Source of the DNA: Dermatemys mawii
Taxonomy: Eukaryota > Chordata > Testudines > Dermatemydidae
Reading direction: 5' to 3'
DNA: 64,000 nt
NCBI GenBank assembly: GCA_007922305.1
Contig: ML677365.1
Coordinates: forward strand, 14,810,506 to 14,874,505
A program made the position numbers and the translations under genes. The notes beneath the pieces are model-generated. The model made no database searches. It worked only from the letters and a program-made list of their open reading frames with translations, and was not told the DNA's origin. Positions 59,215 to 64,000 of the stretch are shown piece after piece (position 1 is the stretch's first letter; every line of letters begins with the position of its first letter).

Positions 59215-61860
59215 GGCATTTCCACTAGAGCCTAACCTAGAATCCATTCATTTCTGTTGCTCTCCTCAGTACTTTCTCCAATTTGTCCATATTTTTCCTA
59301 ACGAGAGGCATAAAGAACTATAGCTGAGGCCTCATCAGTACCAAGAAGAGTGAGACAATTACCTCCTATATCTTACATACAACACTTGTGTTCATATAAC
59401 CCATATTAGCCTTTTTTGCAACTCTACCACAATGTTGACTCAAATGCAGTTTGTGATCCTCTATAATCCCCAGATCTCTTCTTCAGCAGTATTATTGTCC
59501 AGCCAGTTACATTTAGTTTCTCTGCATTGGATTTTTCCTTTGTAAACATCGAATTTTGCACTTGTCTTTATTGAACATCATATTTTGATTTCAGACTAAT
59601 CCCCAATTTATCAAGGTCATTTTGAATTCTAGTCCTGTCCTCCAAAGTCCTAGCAACCCCTCTCATATTGGTGTCACCCACACATTTTATAAGCATACTC
59701 TTCATTCCATTATTCAAGTAATTAATAAAAATATTGAATAGTACCAAACCCAGGACCGATCCCTACAGGACCCCACTAGATTCATTCTCTCCGTTGGACA
59801 GCAAACAATTGATAACTACTCTTTCTGTATGGTTTTAGAACGAGATTTGCTGTTTTATCATAATTTCATAGAATACATATTCCTAGTTAGTTTATGTCAA
59901 TATCAGGTGGGATTGTGTCAAAAGCCTTACTAAAATCAAGATATATTATATCTGCATTTCCACCTGTATTCAGTAGGGTAGTAAACCTGTCAAAGAAGAA
60001 AATTAGGTTGATTTAGCATGATTTGTTCTTGTGAAATCCACATTGGTTATTACTTATAACTCTATTTTCCTCTAGGTGCTAACAAACTGACTATTTAATA
60101 ATTTGTTCCAATATCTTTCCAGGTCTGTAATTCCCTCAGTCCTCTTCCTCCCTTTAAAGACAGACACTCTGTTTTCCCTTCCCCAAGTCTCTGGGATATC
60201 ACCCACCTTCTCTGAGTTCTCAAAGAAAATTGCTAATGGTTCTGAGATTGCTTCAGCTAGTTCCTTAAGTACCCTAGTGTGAATTTCATCAGGTCCTGCC
60301 CACTTGAATATATTTAAGGCCTTGGCTACACTTGCACGTTATACTGCAATAACGCCACCCTGGATGCTCTTCCTTACGCCCCGTTCACACTGGCAAGGCG
60401 CACAGACTGCTCTGACTCTGTGGCTGGAGTGCTTCTGGTACCAAACCTCAGCGAGAAGTATTGGGTGAGATGCCCCAGCATCAGTGTGAATGAGGAGCTG
60501 CATTACTGCACTTTGATTGACCTCCAAAAACGTCTCATAATCCTCTTAAAACAAGTGGTCACTCTTCTCATTATTGTGAAATCGTCTGTAGGAATGCAGA
60601 CATGCCCTTTCAAAGCTCCGTTTCTGACAGCCAGCTGCTTATCTGCTCCAAGACAAAGCAAACATTTACTGTTTGCTTTGAGTGAGTGAGAGAGAGGCGG
60701 GAGGGGGAGTCTGAACTTACAAGACAGCTTGCTGACACACTCTCAGTACCCCAAAAACCCACCCTCTCCCCCCATTGGAAACACAACACACTCCCTATCA
60801 TACTCCCCCGCCCCCCGCATTTGAAAAGCATGTTACAGACACCTGAATGCTGTGATAGCTGCCCATAATGCACCACTCCATAATGCAGCTGCAAGTGTGA
60901 CAAATGTGGCCACGCCAGTGCGCTTGCAGCCATCAGTGTGGACAGCCTACGGTGCTTCTCTAGTGCTCTCCAAATGCTGATTTAACCCAAAGTGCTCTAC
61001 ATCTACAAGTGTAGCCAAGGCCTACATATCTAAATATTCTAAATAACCTATTCTTTCCCTATTTTGTCTTGCATTTCTTCCCCCTTGTGTTAAGTATCTG
61101 GTCACAATTTACATTTTAAATGACGATTGGCAAAATAGGCATTAAATATCTCAGCCTTCTAGATGTTATCCCTTATTACTTCTCCCTTCATGCTAAGTAG
61201 AGGCCCCTGCACTTTCCTTTCTCTTTCTCTGCTCCTAATGTATTCCCAGAACCTCTTCCCCTTGTCTTTTATACTTCTTGCTAGTAACTCATTTTGTGCC
61301 TTACCTTTCTGCTGTTGCCTTACATGTTTGTCTACTCTTTGAACTCATTCATAGCAATTTGTCCATGTTTCCATCATTTTATAGATTTTTTTAAAATTTT
61401 TACCTCATTAAAGAACTCCTAATGCAGCCAAATTGGCTCTGACTATTTTTCCTATCTTTCCTTTGCATCAGGACAGTTTGCTGTTGTGCCTTTAATATTG
61501 AGAAACTATCAGCTCTCCTGAGCTATCTTTCCCTTAGATTTTCTGTCCATGGGACCTTACCTACCCATTCTTGGAGTTTGTTAAAATCTGATTTTTTCCA
61601 GTTCATTGCCTTTATTCAGTTACTTTCACTCCTTCCTTTTTATAGAATCAGGAAATTTTTTATTTCACCATCACTTTCATACAAATTGTCTTCAGCCTTC
61701 AGATTTGCAACCAATTCCTCTCTGTTGGTCAGAATAAAGTCTAATATGGCTGTCGTCCTGATTATTTCCCAAAACAACAAGTTGTTACCAATATATTCCA
61801 AGAACTTATTGGATATTTTGTGTTTTGCCAAATTATTTTTCCAACAGATAGCTGGATAAA
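59215..61860 (-). pseudogene. CR1 LINE ORF2 remnant (endonuclease end to reverse transcriptase end), split by a MITE
   Basis: In coding order on the minus strand, 61640-61831 encodes the end of the endonuclease domain (ILDFILTNREELVANLK). 60105-60300 encodes the start of the reverse transcriptase in one clean frame (AGPDEIHTRVLKELAEAISE, then PLAIFFENSEKVGDIPETWG). 59280-59570 encodes the thumb and C-terminal region with several stops (KDLGIIEDHKLHLSQ-like). A 707-bp DNA element at 60317-61023 sits inside the ORF. Many frameshifts and stops elsewhere mean the element has long been inactive. Confidence 0.85.
60317..61023. mobile_element. Harbinger-like MITE (707 bp) with perfect 18-bp terminal inverted repeats
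   Basis: The ends aggccttggctacacttg (60317-60334) and caagtgtagccaaggcct (61006-61023) are exact reverse complements. The element is inserted in the CR1 ORF2 remnant. A clear target duplication was not found; both flanks carry atatttaa/atatctaa-like sequence. The interior is GC-richer and non-coding. Confidence 0.9.
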
Positions 61861-62965
61861 GTCCCCCAGGTGTCGGCCTGTCACTTGAAAGAACTGCTCA
61901 CAGACAGAGAGAGTTCACATGTGCAATTCACACGTGAACCATACATAACATTTTTCTTACATAATCTTAAAAGCAGCAGGAGGGGGAAATATTTGCCTCG
62001 AGTTTCTTTGTCCTTCTTTCTTTGAACCAAATTGGGAATGATGAGCTGAGGACAATTTATGAGTCCTCTTCTAACTTTTGGATTTATTTTATTAGAGACT
62101 CTTATGATGCTGGACCAGTGATGAATGAAAGCAGTACAATGACTAGTCTTTTCTTCAGCTTTATTTTGAGAAGATTCAAGGCTTGCAATTCAGACACTTC
62201 CTCATAACTAAAGAGCCACAAATCAGAATTGAGTCTTTACCTTCCTCAGATTTCCCTTAACACTTTTTATGTTGGGGAGGGATAGGTTCTGGGGAGCAGA
62301 AGGAGACTGATGGACAGGATTTTTTCGTTATTGTTTGTCCTAGTGACAGACTAATGCTCCTGTTTATTGAGGACAGTGGAATTGGATCCTGGTCACTTTA
62401 ACAGTCCATCCTGCCTACTGTCAAGAGAAACCTGGGCAGGACAGGAGGCTCAGGAGAAGCATGGTTTTCCCCAACAGTAGGGGTAGGATAGTCTCTTGTT
62501 TGTGGAGAGGCAGGCTGCTTGCTTGGCACTACTTCTGCTGGCACTCATATTAACTGGTTAGTGGATGTTTGGGGGAATGGTGAGTAGTCACTTCCTGTTG
62601 CAGCTGTAGTGCAATCTGGGACGGGGCTGGTTTTAGAGGGGAAATAGTAGCATGACTGAAGTCGCCTGAGAAGCTACTAGAGTTAGGAACAACTGCAAAG
62701 GAGGTGTTGCCAAGACACTGAACTAATGCAGACATTTTCTCCACAGTCTGGTTTCATGTTACCTCTCCTGCTCCCTCATGCTTTGGATCATGCTTGAAAA
62801 GGGATGAGAGCGCAGTACTGGTGCCTGCTCAGCCAGCTCAGCATGGCCTTTGCCCCATGCACTGGCTGCAATGTGGAATCCTCCCATAGTCATTATGTGG
62901 GGCACCAGCACTCCATACTCCATACTTGTCTGGATTCTTACTGTCACTGGGGATTCCGACTGGAT
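61861..62965. other. Intron; no gene recognised
   Basis: Mixed-composition intronic DNA. The open frames at 62550-62998 have no domain and overlap each other on both strands. Confidence 0.5.
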
Positions 62966-63726
62966 TGTGATGGGGTGTTCACCCCACACTTGCCCTGAAG
63001 GGGTTAATGTAGACTAAGAAAGGGGCCAACTAGCCAGACAGGCCACAACTAGGGGGAATCAGGTGGTTTAAGTATCCTTTGACTGGGATTGAGACAAATA
63101 ATGAGGGAGCCCAGTTGAGGAGGAACAAGCTAGGCTAGGTTTATAAAAACGGGAAGTTGGTAGCAGAGAAGAGGCTGCAAGGTAGTAGTCTGCAATCATT
63201 CTCTGGAAGAGGGGAGGTGTGTTTGGAGCTGTAGAAGCAAGTAACCTACAGTTGCTCCCTGGGACGAGGGAACTATGGGGCTGGCAAAAGAAGGAGGGAA
63301 AGCCAGACAGTAAGGACAGGCTCAGGGAAAAGGCAGTACAGATCAAGAATGGAACAGATCTGGGCCACTGATTAGAGGGTCCCTGTGCTGGAACCCAGAG
63401 GAGAGCAAGGGACCGGGTTCCCCTACCAGTCACTGAGGAAGTGGCCCTATAGGGACAGTGAGTGAGAAGACTGCTGGTAAGGAAAAACTTTGATACCCCA
63501 GAAAGAGAAATTTGTATAGCGACCTGGCTGAAGGGCCAAGTCACGAAGAAGGAGCACCCAGAGTCACAGAGATCAAGAGAGAGAGAGTGGCAGCAGGGCA
63601 TGCAGTGAGCAACAGAAGAGGGCCTTGGACCTGGAAAGAGGTAATCCCCAGGGAGGCCAGGAGGAGGCACTACCTGCAGAGAGTGGACCACATGACAAGG
63701 ATAAACAAGCCAGGCCTTCTGTGACA
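62966..63726 (+). mobile_element. Solo LTR (761 bp) with 4-bp target duplication
   Basis: It starts TGTGATGGGG and ends TCTGTGACA (TG...CA). It is flanked by ggat on both sides (62962-62965 and 63727-63730). A TATA-like tataaaaa lies at 63142-63149, a plausible promoter in this orientation. I recognise the sequence as a multi-copy turtle LTR of gypsy type. No internal region follows, so it is a solo LTR left by LTR-LTR recombination. The 294-codon open frame on the minus strand across it is fortuitous. Confidence 0.85.
63142..63149 (+). promoter_or_regulatory. TATA-box-like motif in solo LTR
   Basis: tataaaaa lies about 175 bp inside the LTR, in the usual place for an LTR promoter. Activity cannot be judged from sequence. 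Confidence 0.4.
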
Positions 63727-64000
63727 GGATATATGCGAGCACACAATGCATCTCTTGGCCTTGGTTTCCCTTTCTTCTATTTGTCTGCCATCTTTGGCTC
63801 AGCAGGATGATGGGACAGAAAAATACCTCAGAAAACCTCAACCCCAAAGTTCCAAACATTTGCAGATTTTCTTTAACAAATCCTATATTCCAAATAAAAC
63901 TGGGTAAGGAAGAAGTTTTAGTTAAGATGCTTGAAAAAGCTCTGTCACACACAGATGTTTGTAGTCAGCTGTTCACATTGCTTTGGGTGGAGGGAAATAT
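63727..64000. other. Intron edge; nothing recognised
   Basis: Short AT-rich flank of the solo LTR up to the window end. Confidence 0.5.

Noticed and set aside
63068..63952. 294-codon minus-strand frame
   Set aside because: It runs antisense across a recognised solo LTR and has no domain; chance openness.
1..64000. CRISPR array, operon, toxin-antitoxin or other prokaryotic system
   Set aside because: No regularly spaced repeats with unique spacers, no ribosome-binding-site-led gene clusters, and the spliced gene and SINE/LINE content are clearly vertebrate.

Overview
This window is vertebrate nuclear DNA and most probably comes from a turtle. Two things point there. First, four spliced exons on the minus strand match the middle of VPS13B (COH1), a Golgi bridge-like lipid transfer protein. 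Second, the repeat load is a turtle mixture: a tRNA-derived SINE with a CR1-like tail (the cryptodiran Cry/polIII type), several CR1 LINE fragments, Gmr1-like Ty3/gypsy elements, PIF/Harbinger and hAT DNA transposons with their small non-autonomous derivatives, and old MIR copies. The species cannot be named from sequence reading alone.

The only host gene seen is VPS13B, transcribed from high to low coordinates. Its exons are 53232-53639, 37788-37990, 27245-27452 and 26745-26929. The splice phases join without conflict (enter 1/leave 1, 1/0, 0/1, 1/0) and give about 334 codons in the same order as the mammalian protein. The introns are 15.2 kb, 10.3 kb and 315 bp. Positions 1-26744 and 53640-64000 are parts of the two flanking introns; no further exon was recognised in them.

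The rest is intronic DNA. 1-1337 is a Harbinger element with a frameshifted transposase. 8.05-9.33 kb and 10.95-12.0 kb are two decayed gypsy-like LTR elements. 9.88-10.5, 16.74-17.04, 18.81-20.18, 44.70-45.02 and 52.11-52.33 kb are hAT-type elements, two of them with perfect 8-bp target duplications. 15.86-17.7 kb is an unidentified repeat with an internal tandem array. 21.66-24.95 kb is a broken retroelement carrying an inserted DNA transposon, followed by a pair of tRNA-like repeats. 28.15-30.45 kb is a hAT transposase pseudogene. 31.52-35.10 kb is a Gmr1-like gypsy element with gag, protease and partial integrase, a full 5' LTR and almost no 3' LTR. 37.47-40.08 kb holds three CR1 pieces. 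46.27-46.77, 51.98-52.49, 57.89-58.29 and 60.32-61.02 kb are Harbinger-like MITEs. 59.2-61.9 kb is a CR1 ORF2 remnant. 62.97-63.73 kb is a solo LTR.

Nothing here looks like a new functional system such as a defence island, an operon or a biosynthetic locus. The interest lies in transposon structure inside a disease-associated gene: nested insertions, a near-perfect 43-bp hairpin, a GC-rich minisatellite inside a hAT element, and a clean deletion in a gypsy element. All family names were assigned by eye from motifs; no database search was run.
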